Positions 1-9,700 of a stretch of 15,787 nt of DNA are shown piece after piece (position 1 is the stretch's first letter; every line of letters starts with the position of its first letter). Source of the DNA: Cymbomonas tetramitiformis (Eukaryota; Chlorophyta; Pyramimonadophyceae; Pyramimonadales; Pyramimonadaceae); assembly GCA_001247695.2 (NCBI GenBank), contig LGRX02034397.1, forward strand, positions 1 to 15,787, in the 5' to 3' direction. The notes below the pieces were generated by a model, which saw nothing but the letters and a program-made list of their open reading frames with translations, was not told where the DNA came from and ran no database searches. The position numbers were made by a program, and so were the translations under genes.

Positions 1-110
1 AACCAACGGTGCTCCAAGCTGAGCCAGTGTACAGAGTACGCCTGGATTCACTAAACTAACACCGTTGCCAGAGCAGTATATACTATGTAGAGTTGACTCA
101 CTCGTTGCCT

Positions 111-660
111 TCCAGGCTGATGCCGCTGCTAATTACCTTCTAGTGACACACCTGCTTAGAGCTTAGCCTGCTTAGGCCAGTACACCACGGGTGTCCCTGG
201 ATTTACTGTCAGACAAGGTGGTCAAACTAGAGGAACCGCAGGATAAGAAACCACTCATTAATTAAGGTAGTAATTCACTGCTGAATCGCTGTCGCTGTCG
301 CTGTCCAAGCTGATGCCGCTGCTAATTAACTTCTAGTGACACACACCTGCTTAAAGTTAGGCCAGTACACCATGGGTGTCCCTGGATTCACTGTCAGACA
401 AGGTGGTCAAGCTGGAGGAACCACAAGATAATAACCCACTCATTAAGGTAGTGATTTACTGCTGATTCGCTGCCGCCGCCGCTGTCCAGGCTGATGCCGC
501 TGCTAATTAACTTCTAGTAGCACACCTGCTTAAAGTTAGGCCAGTACACCATGGGTGTCCCTGGATTCACTGTCAAACAAGGTGGTCAGGCTAGAGATAT
601 CACAGGATAAGAAACCACTCATTAAGGTAGTAATTCACTGCTGATTCGCTGTCGCCGCCA
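111..660 (+). repeat. Three tandem copies of a repeat of about 180 bp
   Basis: Copies 111-303, 304-484 and 485-660 each begin TCCA(G/A)GCTGATGCCGCTGC, include GGCCAGTACACC(A)(T/C)GGGTGTCC, and end in a GCTGTC/GCCGCC run. Partial copies lie at 1-55 and about 708-740. Copy lengths differ (193, 181 and 176 bp). The array may continue beyond the left edge. Confidence 0.93.
372..431 (+). other. 20-codon micro-frame within the ~180-bp repeat
   Basis: Copy 2 reads ATG to TAA as MGVPGFTVRQGGQAGGTTR. Copy 3 (551-610) keeps ATG, length and stop (MGVPGFTVKQGGQARDITG). Copy 1 (187-246) has ACG for ATG but the same length and stop. No indels fall within these 60 nt, although the copies differ in length elsewhere. 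Whether it is translated is unknown. Confidence 0.3.
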
Positions 661-740
661 CTAGGAGCCTTTTTCCGTGCAAGCACCGCCAAATATAAAA
701 AGGAAAGAGGGTCCGCCAGTACACCAAGGGTGTCCCTGGA

Positions 741-2405
741 GTCGCCTGTCTCCCGAATCTGCTGTTCTCAACCGCTGTCTACTTGTCGCCAAAGAGCCTC
801 TCACTTCTGAATTCGTATCGAAATAAAAAGCCGCTCCGCGCAGGACATTATTGTTTTGTAAAAAGATAAAAACAGCAGTATAACATATTCATCAAAAGAT
901 CAACAAAATAACCAAAAGTACGAATTATTGTACAAAACTGTGAGCAGTACTGTCTTAGCGGTCTAGCACTGGCAAGCGAACAGCCACCTAGCACTTGCGA
1001 AGGCAAAACAATAATGAGTCCACTAGTCCTGACCTGCAGTCAGAGCTTACTTATATCTCAAGTCATTGTCACATCTGCAAAAACTGTAACAGGCTTCCGC
1101 CCTGCAATCTTCATCTGCCAATAGAAAGTCACTATTCTATGCCAGCTTTAATAATGTTACCGTTCACCATCTTCTGACCGACACGCCAGTGGCAATATTG
1201 TAACTGTCATATCTTCTTATCACTTCGTGGTCACCTGGCAATGACCATATCTTCTTCACCAAGTCTGTTTCTCTCGAGCAGTCATCCCGCGCGAGGTCTG
1301 TCATACTCGTCATATCTGTCACGCCTGTCACTAGCTGGACAAACCCGGCTGCGGTACCATGAGAAGCCGGCGTTTGTTACACGTATAGCACATAGTGAAC
1401 TATACATATTTCTATCGAGCCTATACCTTTCTATCGATAATTTACGAAGTCGTTTCCCCCATATAATTCAATGATTCCAAACGCAATATCGATACCATAG
1501 TTCCAAACGTTATGATACAATACTTTCGATATCCCCTAAAAATTAGTAAGCCACATCAATGCAAAAAACTGCAAACATTGAAATCCGGACGCCAAGATAC
1601 TAGTGGAGCATAATACATTTTTAATGCTAAATCCATGCACTGTCGTTTATAGATTTGCAATCACAGTCAATGTCATGGCCTAGTGCGTTTGGTTTATTTG
1701 GGATCCTGGGCCATGGTACCCCAGGACTTTCCCGCTGCAGCGGTATCGTTGGCTGGTGTTGTGTTCATATCATTGCTGGCGCGCTTTTGGGCCACGCGAC
1801 CTGCAGCGTGTGTTTTGCTCCCGACCTTGTCAATATTAACTCCCGACCTTGTAAATATTAATTCTGGCCCACTACAAAGCACTTGCATGTATCGAGCAAC
1901 AGAGGCGTCGCCGATTATACACTCGGGTCGTGACATACATCTGTACAACTAATATTAGTAATCTCTGGCTGACCACCACGCATTGTGCGATTTGTACCAA
2001 GCAACAGAGGCATCCAATTATTAAACCAGACCGTGATAACCGCGACGCATGTCCCAGCAAGACGGGGCATGAAAGGCTACACACGAAGATCACGTACCCA
2101 GTATACGACTGAGTACGCAATTTGAATTATGTTCCTCCCCCTCTCCTATCAACGACCGACGACATTATTGGCCGCCATCAGCGCATCGCTTTCGACTACA
2201 TTTGTTCACTCTGCCCTACAGTCACTTTCGTCCGAATGATTACATCGATGCTTCCCACTAGATCCACTCGTAAGCAGGCGGGCGCGTCCGCCTGCGCGCG
2301 CCTAGGCGCTCCTTGCAATCCATCTTCGGCACTGATGGAGTGCTACACAATACGACCCCACCGATGCCTACGCTCACCTAAGTTGCGGCGTCTGGAACTG
2401 CTTAG
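741..2405. other. Intergenic, no recognised gene
   Basis: AT-leaning sequence. Short frames on both strands (up to about 90 codons) have no motif, no coding-like codon bias and heavy mutual overlap. It contains the 22-bp duplication and a small GC-rich patch near 2274-2309 with the hairpin GCAGGCGG/CCGCCTGC and the palindrome GCGCCTAGGCGC. No RNA gene was recognised. Confidence 0.5.
1818..1861 (+). repeat. 22-bp tandem duplication
   Basis: CTCCCGACCTTGTCAATATTAA at 1818-1839 is repeated at 1840-1861 with one substitution. Confidence 0.85.
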
Positions 2406-2522
2406 GAAGATTTTGGGCAGCTCTGCAAAGATCTCCGTAAGCAGTGTTTCGACGCCAAGGTCGCCAAGTACGTCCTCAAGAAAGTCAAGAAGAACAAGGT
2501 ACTCGGGGGTGTTCGAGATTAA
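2406..2522 (+). CDS. Possible orphan 3'-terminal coding exon, product unknown
   Basis: After a cttag acceptor-like site, 38 codons and TAA read EDFGQLCKDLRKQCFDAKVA and continue YVLKKVKKNKVLGGVRD. Codons are mostly G/C-ending (about 25 of 38: AAG, GTC, GCC, AAC), unlike the surrounding AT-leaning DNA, and the lysine-rich C-terminus looks protein-like. The longer frame over the same bases (2122-2583) is Ser/Arg-rich and looks like a shadow. I could not connect an upstream exon or recognise the family. It may be an exon, a pseudogene fragment or chance. Confidence 0.3.
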   Translation, partial: EDFGQLCKDLRKQCFDAKVAKYVLKKVKKNKVLGGVRD

Positions 2523-3004
2523 TTTCAACATCATCCGGACACGCATTGTGTTCGGACTGAAGGAGGGACTCCTTCCTCCCTGAGCACAATATCTTTATCA
2601 ATGTTGGACACTTAAATGTGAAAATCGAAATCTCGAGTTTTTCTCCTGTCCACTTCCGATTTTTCAGTAGCACGTGTTCTCATTATCGGGGGACACATCC
2701 AATATAGGGAAAAAATGCTTCTTCATGACTAGCCCAAATTTTGCACATTAAGAACAAACTTTTGGTTGGGTGCCGCATCCCTTGTTAAAACAGCCTCCTA
2801 AACAGCTGGTGTTTTTCAACCTTCGCAGATCTGGCTGTCGCTAAAAATCAGGACAAAAGTTTGCACTCGATTGGCTCCATGGACCCCTTCCAAATATAGG
2901 CTATTTAAAATTTATGAAAAACTAAGGAGTGCCACTCACTATACTAATTTAAGCGCAGATGTGATCGCTTAAAACGAAAAGTGAACTTCAAATGACTTGT
3001 AGAA
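2523..3004. other. Intergenic, no recognised feature
   Basis: AT-rich sequence between the possible orphan exon and the TG/CA repeat. I see no frame, repeat or RNA gene that I can support. Confidence 0.5.
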
Positions 3005-3038
3005 TGTGTGTGTGTGTGTGTACACGCACACACACATA
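3005..3038. repeat. (TG)n/(CA)n inverted microsatellite
   Basis: A TG run joins a CA run through GTACAC, making a self-complementary dinucleotide repeat just before the fold-back cluster. Confidence 0.85.
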
Positions 3039-3044
3039 TGTTAC

Positions 3045-3168
3045 GGTATGAGCGCGCCGCTGGCATATGCCAGCCGATTTTGGTATGAGCGCGCCTGTAC
3101 CAAAAACCTTGTTGGTATGAGCGCGCCTGATGTACCAGAATTTTTTGGTACAGGCGCGCTCATACCAA
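3045..3168. repeat. Fold-back cluster with perfect 27-bp arms
   Basis: The 14-mer GGTATGAGCGCGCC occurs directly at 3045, 3082 and 3114 and inverted at 3153. Arms 3080-3106 and 3142-3168 are perfect inverted copies with a 35-nt loop that contains the third direct copy. A perfect 16-bp palindrome (GCTGGCATATGCCAGC) lies at 3059-3074. It sits downstream of the SNF2 stop codon. Confidence 0.9.
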
Positions 3169-3321
3169 GGCGCGCTTGTACCAAATCATATATACCCATA
3201 TACTGATGAAATATATAGGAAACATCATTATAAATGTAAATATGTGTGTGCATGATAGACAATACGTCCTTATGCAAGATATTTTCCATGAGCATGGTTC
3301 CAATGAAATGCCATTTGATGT

Positions 3322-3327
3322 TTTATT
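3322..3327 (-). promoter_or_regulatory. Possible polyadenylation signal (AATAAA)
   Basis: The minus strand reads AATAAA about 217 nt past the SNF2 stop codon. This is a plausible 3'-end signal if the host uses it, but single hexamers in AT-leaning DNA are common and some algae use other signals. Confidence 0.2.
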
Positions 3328-3543
3328 TTGCTCCGGCCTATCTGAAGTGATATATTCAATACACTGACGCAAACACAAAGGAAGTATACATTTAAGTTAT
3401 CCACCAGCTATTCCATCGTTATATACAAAATTAACTTGGTCTTTTGAGATGAATGATACTATTGCACAACTGTATCCTTGCAAAACGCTATTGCGTGATG
3501 AAAGAAACAATTTTCATGACAGGCCAAAGGATTGGAGGAACCA

Positions 3544-3762
3544 CTAAAGAGTCCGATCTCGGGAGCTGAAGATTTCGGTATCAATAGAGTCCTGCACGAG
3601 AAAGCGGTGGATGTGAACAGTGCGGTTCTGGCCATAGCGCCGCACGCGACCAATGGCTTGTGTCTCACAAGCAGTATATTCATGCTGCGTGGCAGTGAAC
3701 ATCGGATGCACAAAGATGGCGTGATTGGCGGTGGTCAGATTGGCACCACTTGCACTCTCATC
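3544..3762 (-). CDS. SNF2 gene, terminal exon 16: motifs V and VI and stop
   Basis: This exon has 72 codons and a TAG stop. It opens with DESASGANLTTANHAIFVHP (motif V) after acceptor cctacag and contains QAIGRVRRYGQ (motif VI with its arginine finger), ending DTEIFSSRDRTL. The join VLLLNVK-DESASG restores the expected motif order in phase 0. GC-ending codons are only about 40 of 72, against over 90% in exons 14 and 15. A further downstream exon cannot be excluded. Confidence 0.9.
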   Translation of the reverse strand, partial: DESASGANLTTANHAIFVHPMFTATQHEYTACETQAIGRVRRYGQNRTVHIHRFLVQDSIDTEIFSSRDRTL

Positions 3763-6700
3763 CTGTAGGATCAACACATGACTCACTTCCATCAAGGCAG
3801 ATACACATGCTGAAGAGCATTCGACGCGCCAATCAAAGTCAGCCGACCATCATCCCGAGAATCATGCAGAAACAGGCAAGGGCCGTGCTAAGATGCCACA
3901 TATACACAATGGAAGGAAAGCGGCATGGATGACAACAAGGGCGGTCGGCATAAATCACTGCCGGGTACGCAACATCGCGGACCAGCACCAGGGTCATAGA
4001 GTAAGCGTGTTCTGGTGGCATGCCCCTGGCGGCTCACTAAGCGTGCATACCGCACACACTAAGTGGCATGAGCTCGGGACTTGTGAACCACTTTGGTGAG
4101 TCCACCTCACCAAAGTGGTTCGCGAAAGTGGAAGCACACTTTGGTGAATCACCAAACCGGTTTGGTGATTCACCAAAGGGTGCCGGTGTTCACCAAGGTG
4201 TACTCGGTCCGTTTACATATTCGAGTCGTATATCGTTGGAAAGGTCTCGGCAAGGCGCATCTCGTTGCGCAAAAATCAATTGTGCGAATCGACCGAGTAC
4301 ACTTTGGTGAGCCAAAAACCCTTAATTCCACTTTGGTGAACCACTTTGGTGAGGGGTTTCCCTTAGGGCTTCTAGGGTTGAAGGGGGTAGAGAACCAATT
4401 TACTGTCTTAAGAGTGCTTCGAACCGTAAGATTCACATGTTAGAGTTATCAATCTGGCGGTGATAGCATAATTTGCCTGAGGTATAAATCGTATAATCAA
4501 CAATTTATGATTCCGGGAAGATAGCTTCCAAGTCATGTTAGCCTGTGGTCTCTATGACCAATAAAAAAAAGTCTTGTGGGAATCTTTTTTTTTTCAGCCA
4601 ATAATCTGGCCGCGATGTACTGAATATACCAAAGGTTTATATTCACTAAAATATTTGTTGATGAAATTTAATTTTTATATTTTCCATTCGCATATCCGTG
4701 GTATGGTGACGTGTCCAGCCTCCGTCACGTGCTCACGTCGAACAAAACATAATCCGCTCACCTCTTTCGCTCAGACCTCCACCTCAAGCTGCTGGACAGT
4801 GACGGACCCCGTAAGTCACTGTCCAGCAGCTTGATGTAGAGGTCTGAGCAATACACCGCATCGAAACTTTGCATACTTATTGTTCGGTGTGTCAGGAACA
4901 ACATATTTTTTGCGCGCGCCAGATCCGTGCATCATCTGGGATCTGGGACGCCGCGCAAGGGAGGGGGTCATTGGGCACGCATCGAGTGAACGGCTCGACA
5001 TACACACCGCATGAAAGCATAATGCATAGCACAAGCATACCACACATATCATATACGCATAGCAAACACATTTTGAGCATCTGACAGCGCGCTGTCAGCC
5101 CTAGCAAAAACGCGGATGTCAGCCGCCTCCGCGTCTACGCTAGGGTTTCGTCCCTCATCCGCGCACTCGCTTGCAAGCGAGTGTGCGCTGCGGATGAGGG
5201 AACGGCTTACCAAAATATTATCTCATATGTGTTATCTTTCAATATTAATTCGTAAGGTCTGAAAGGCCAACCACAATTCTCGCTAAGGGCCGGCGCGGTC
5301 ATGTGGGTATGTTGAGCTTAGGATTTTCGCGACTTCCAAAAGTAGTGAAAGGGGTCATCATTCTTTGCGATGCGAATACCCCCTGACTCAGTAGAAATAT
5401 GTGATAATATTAGATAGGAAAATTTTACTTAGATGAACACGTAATCTTAAAAATCTTCGCCTGGCTGTACGGGGTCTCACTGCGAGAGAGAGCGTTCCGT
5501 GTTAAGTTGAAATTACATAGTTAACAAATAGCATCTGTACATCGCAAAATGCTCAAAGCGACATCTGCGGTAAAATGGGACAGTGACACTGCGAGTATCA
5601 TACGTATGCCGTATGCGAGAGGTGAATCTGTCAAAAACCAAACCAAATCTTTTGCGTCTCAAAATGACATACCGTACAAAAAAGCAGTCATATGCCACCC
5701 AAGAAATTTGGCGTACCCCACTTCTACCTTTTCGCAGGGACGCACGATTAACTGCAGATATTACTACATTTTCAGTGCACGGTTCAGATGAATGAGATTA
5801 TAGTTCCGAATTTCGCCCGTCTAAGGAATCACGAAATGTATCCAAGACGTGAATGATGTTGCGCCACATCGGCTATAGAGTTGGACGTTGGACCTTTCCA
5901 GGCTCGTATGACCAGTAATAATCACGAAAGGAGAATATTTAAGGGGGGCTTAATGCGGCGGGCTCTCGTACTTAACACATGATGGGTTTTCGAGCGATTT
6001 CAGCCGTGAAAAATATTTTAATCGAACCGCCATATTCATCTGCGCTGAATTTCTCTTGCCATGTCAGTTGTGTCGGGAAAACGGCAGTTCCCAAATATAA
6101 ATTATATACAAAAACGTCATAAATAATTCAGAATACCCAGCGCATTACGCGTTACAGCAGTGTGAATTTTATGAACCACTTTCGCGAACCACTTTGGTGA
6201 GGTGAACTCACCAAAGTGGTTCACAAGTCCCGAGAGGCACACCGACTGAAGCCGGGCGGCCACCATGACGGTAGATTAGACGAGCACGCAAGAAGAGCGC
6301 TGGGCCACCACAAGACTTCACGTACAGACACTGTAAGGAAAACAGCATGGATGAAAACATGGTACATATGCATGAATCACTGCCGGGTACACAACATCGC
6401 GTACCAGTGCATATCACACACACTGAACCGCATGAGGCCCGCTGACAAACACACAACGACAGACAGACAGACAGACAGGCAGACAGACAGACAGACAGAA
6501 TGACAGACAGACAGACTAGGCTTTGGGGCAGGATGGAGGCGAATGCAGAGGGGAGCGCACTTCGGACTTCAGAAAGGCTTCAAAGTGGGTGGCCGGCGGC
6601 CACGGTTGCGGGTGGAACGTGGGACCGGAAGGCAGCACGGAGCAAAGAGCGAGCAGAGGGTCCGCTGACTGGGAGAGGAGCTCGCTTGCACGAGGCGGGG

Positions 6701-9700
6701 AGCGCTCCCTGACGCCCAGCGCAGCATGGCAAGGGGTGGGTCGAGGAAGGGCGGAGCACCTTGACGTTGAGCAGCAGGACTTGCGGGTCGTCCTCGGCCA
6801 AGGTCTCGGCCTGGAACTGGTCAAGCGCCTGGTGCGGCCCTCCCCTCCGCGTCTCCTCTCACAAACGGGCCCGGAGATTCCCCCACATGGGAGCGGGCAA
6901 GCTGCAGGGAGGCGGCGTGGTGGATCCATTGGACCGCTGCAGAGGGCGAGGCCATAGGGCTGATAGGCACCTTCGTCTTCTGGAACACCGAGCCCTTGAG
7001 CTGAAGCGACTTGATCCCCGCGTCCCCTAGCGCCTCCGCCACCTGCCCCAAAGCCGAACCTCGAGTGCTCAACCTGGGCGCCCGGTGCTGGCAGTAGACA
7101 AATAGGACGCAGAGATCTCGCAAGTGGCAATTCGGAGGTTGCCGTATGCACGCCATCGGTTAATTTGACGAAACATCGGAGGCGATGCATCGGAGGATTC
7201 AAGGAGGAGGGTTCGCACAGGACACCGCCCAGTTTGACACATGCACACTACCCATAAGCTAGCCCAACGAAGCGTCAGAGGAGAAAACGGTGATCCGGGA
7301 GGATGCACGTCGCCGAGTTTCGCGCGCGTGCACTGCCAGCTGTTGGAACGGGCCATGCACAGCAACTACCTAGTAACTGTCGGATAAGGCAAGGGGATAC
7401 CGCTTGATGGGCAATACGATGTGGTTAGGGGTTAGCGATGTGGGGCTAGCCGTGAGATAAGCCCATAGACCCTCACTGCAATCACTCCTCCCGTGGCATG
7501 AGAAGAGGGAGAGCGGACTTGGAGCCACCTTCTCCATGAGATCCGGGAACTGCACGAAGACGAGGGCCCGCTCAGAATTGTTGAGCGATCTGACCCTCCC
7601 CCCTCTCTCCTCAGCAGCGCGCATATACGCCCTCCTTGCCGCGCCTTGGCATTGCCCTCCTTGCCCCTTCAAGAAGCAAATGCAGCGATGACAGTGATGC
7701 CCCGCCCACGCCCTCATCTGATTGGTCGGCCCCGCATCCACTGCTTTCACCCCACATCACCTGCGTTTTGGCACTTGCTCCCACTCCCCCGTGTGGCATG
7801 ATCCCCCCCTTGCGTTGTGAGCCGGATGGGATCGAAAGGCAGGTGAGCAGGGTGGGCAGGCACCTAAGTAGGGTCACGATTTGGGCGAGCTTGGTGCCAA
7901 ATTTTCCACCCTGACCATGGTCCTGATCAACCCCGAGAGAGGGCACTGGCACGACGCTACCGAGGCGTGCGGCAGCACTGCAACCTGGAGTCGGGCACTC
8001 CTGCTTCTCCGCAAATTCCAGCAGACAGGTCGCCTCCCCGACGTGGCCGCAGCATGACAACACCGCCTGCCCCCAAGTCCCGCACCCGCGGCCAAGCCGC
8101 CTCAGTGCTGCTCCCAGAGTGTTCCTTGCTTCAGGCCATCGATATTCGAGGTCACCTCTCCGTTCTGCAGAAGCAGCACGGCAGTCTGACTATCACTGGG
8201 CAAGCCCCCCCTGCTAGTCAACCTCCCTGCCAGTGGACCCCCCTGCCAATGGAGCCCCCTGCCAGTCGACCTCCCTGCCAGTGGACCCCCTCGCCAGTCG
8301 ACCTCCGCCAGTGGACCCCCTGCCAGTCGACCTCCGCCAGTGGACCCCCTGCCAGTGGGCCAGTCGACCCCCCCGCCAGTGGACCCCCTGCCAGTGGACC
8401 TCCCTGCCAGTGCACCCCCTGCCAGTCGACCTCCCTACAAGTGGAGCCCCCCTGCCAGTTGACCTCCCTGCCAGTGGACCCCCTGCCAGTCGACCTCCGC
8501 CAGTGGACCCCGCCAGTGGACCCCCTGCCAGTGGACCTCCGCCAGTGGACCCCCTGCCAGTGGACCCCTGCCAGTGGACCTCCCTGCCAGTGGACCCCCC
8601 TGCCGGTCGACCTCCCTACCAGTGGACCCCCTGCCAGTGGGCCTCCCTGCCAGTGGACCTCCCTGTTGTCACACCCGGTTGTCGTAGTCATTGAATGGGT
8701 GCTGCCAGCCTGGCCCGCCCATACACTATTCCCTGTGAGGTCCTCGCAGCGGATGCGCGGGTTTGGCGGGCTGCAGCGGCGGCCGGGAGAGCTTGGCATC
8801 ACGCACTCAGGCGACTGGCACGGCTGCAGGAGTCGCACCTGGTCCTTGGGCTTGACGTCCTTCTTCCCGCATGCTGGGCAGTGCGCTGCAGAAGCCTTCC
8901 TCTGAAGATCGCGGATGGTGACGAAGTAGCGCAGCGAGCGCACGCGCCCCACCAGCTCCTTCTCCAGCCGCCGCAGCAGGTGCACTTTGTCCCGGAGGTC
9001 CATCTTTGCTTCGTCCAGCTTCGCCCCCGCAACCTCCTCGGGCTTCTGGTCCCCCCTCGAGCCCTTCTTCTTTTTCCCCGTTGCCTTACTGCCGCTGCCA
9101 CATTCCTGTATGACCCAGCAGCCATAACCGCGCCCGCTCAAAAGCATGACCCAGCAGCCATCACTGTGCATGTTGGTCTCATATGCCAGCAGCACCAAGG
9201 GGAGAAGTCAGGCACGGTCGATCGCTGGAGTTCACACGTCACCTTGAGCAGGCACTGAAGCTTCGCCGTGGCCTCGGTGTCCCCGCAGCCCTCTCCATTA
9301 ACGTGTCGCTGCCACCTGGCGTATGCATCGCCGTCGAAACTATCATCCGCCTGCTGGAGCTGCGAAAGCATATCCTGTGCCTGTACCGTCCACACTCCTT
9401 CCCCCTCCTTCAGCTCAGACCAGCTCGCGACCGGTGTGGGCTTGTAGCTAGAGCAGTGGCCTCAGAAACGCGGGCTTGTAGCAGTGGCCTCAGAAACGCG
9501 GGCTTGTAGCAGTGGCCTCAGAAACGCTGGCTTGTAGCTAGAGCAGTGGCCTCAGAAACGCGGGCTTGTAGCAGTGGCCTCAGAAACGCATGCTTGTAGC
9601 TAGAGCAGTGGGCTCAGAAACGCTGGCTTGTAGCTAGAGCAGTGGCCTCAGAAACGCGGGCTTGTAGCAGTGGCCTCAGAAACGCATGCTTGTAGCTAGA

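Larger units (their letters stand above)
4073..6234. mobile_element. TIR-bounded non-autonomous element in the last SNF2 intron
   Basis: The first and last 59 bp (4073-4131 and 6176-6234) are inverted copies differing at one base (58/59). Each copy also holds an internal hairpin with perfect 16-bp arms (GAACCACTTTGGTGAG) and a 5-nt loop. The 2162-bp span is dense in palindromes and has no convincing coding frame. This fits a fold-back or MITE-like non-autonomous element. There is no clear target-site duplication; only the dinucleotide AG abuts both ends. The near identity of the ends suggests recent insertion or correction between the ends. Confidence 0.6.

Noticed and set aside
1655..1952. 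Overlapping frames on both strands
   Set aside because: They are short, mutually overlapping and without motifs or codon bias.
2122..2583. 153-residue plus-strand frame
   Set aside because: It is Ser/Arg-rich with no domain. A different frame at 2406-2522 looks more protein-like.
6516..7202. 228-residue minus-strand frame
   Set aside because: It is in the wrong frame for the conserved helicase strands of exons 14 and 15, has no motif, and stays open because of high GC.
7967..8905. 312-residue plus-strand Pro/Ser-rich frame and 326-residue minus frame
   Set aside because: Both are mostly translation of the 15-18-bp array. Only the minus-strand part before 8839 is real coding (exon 11).
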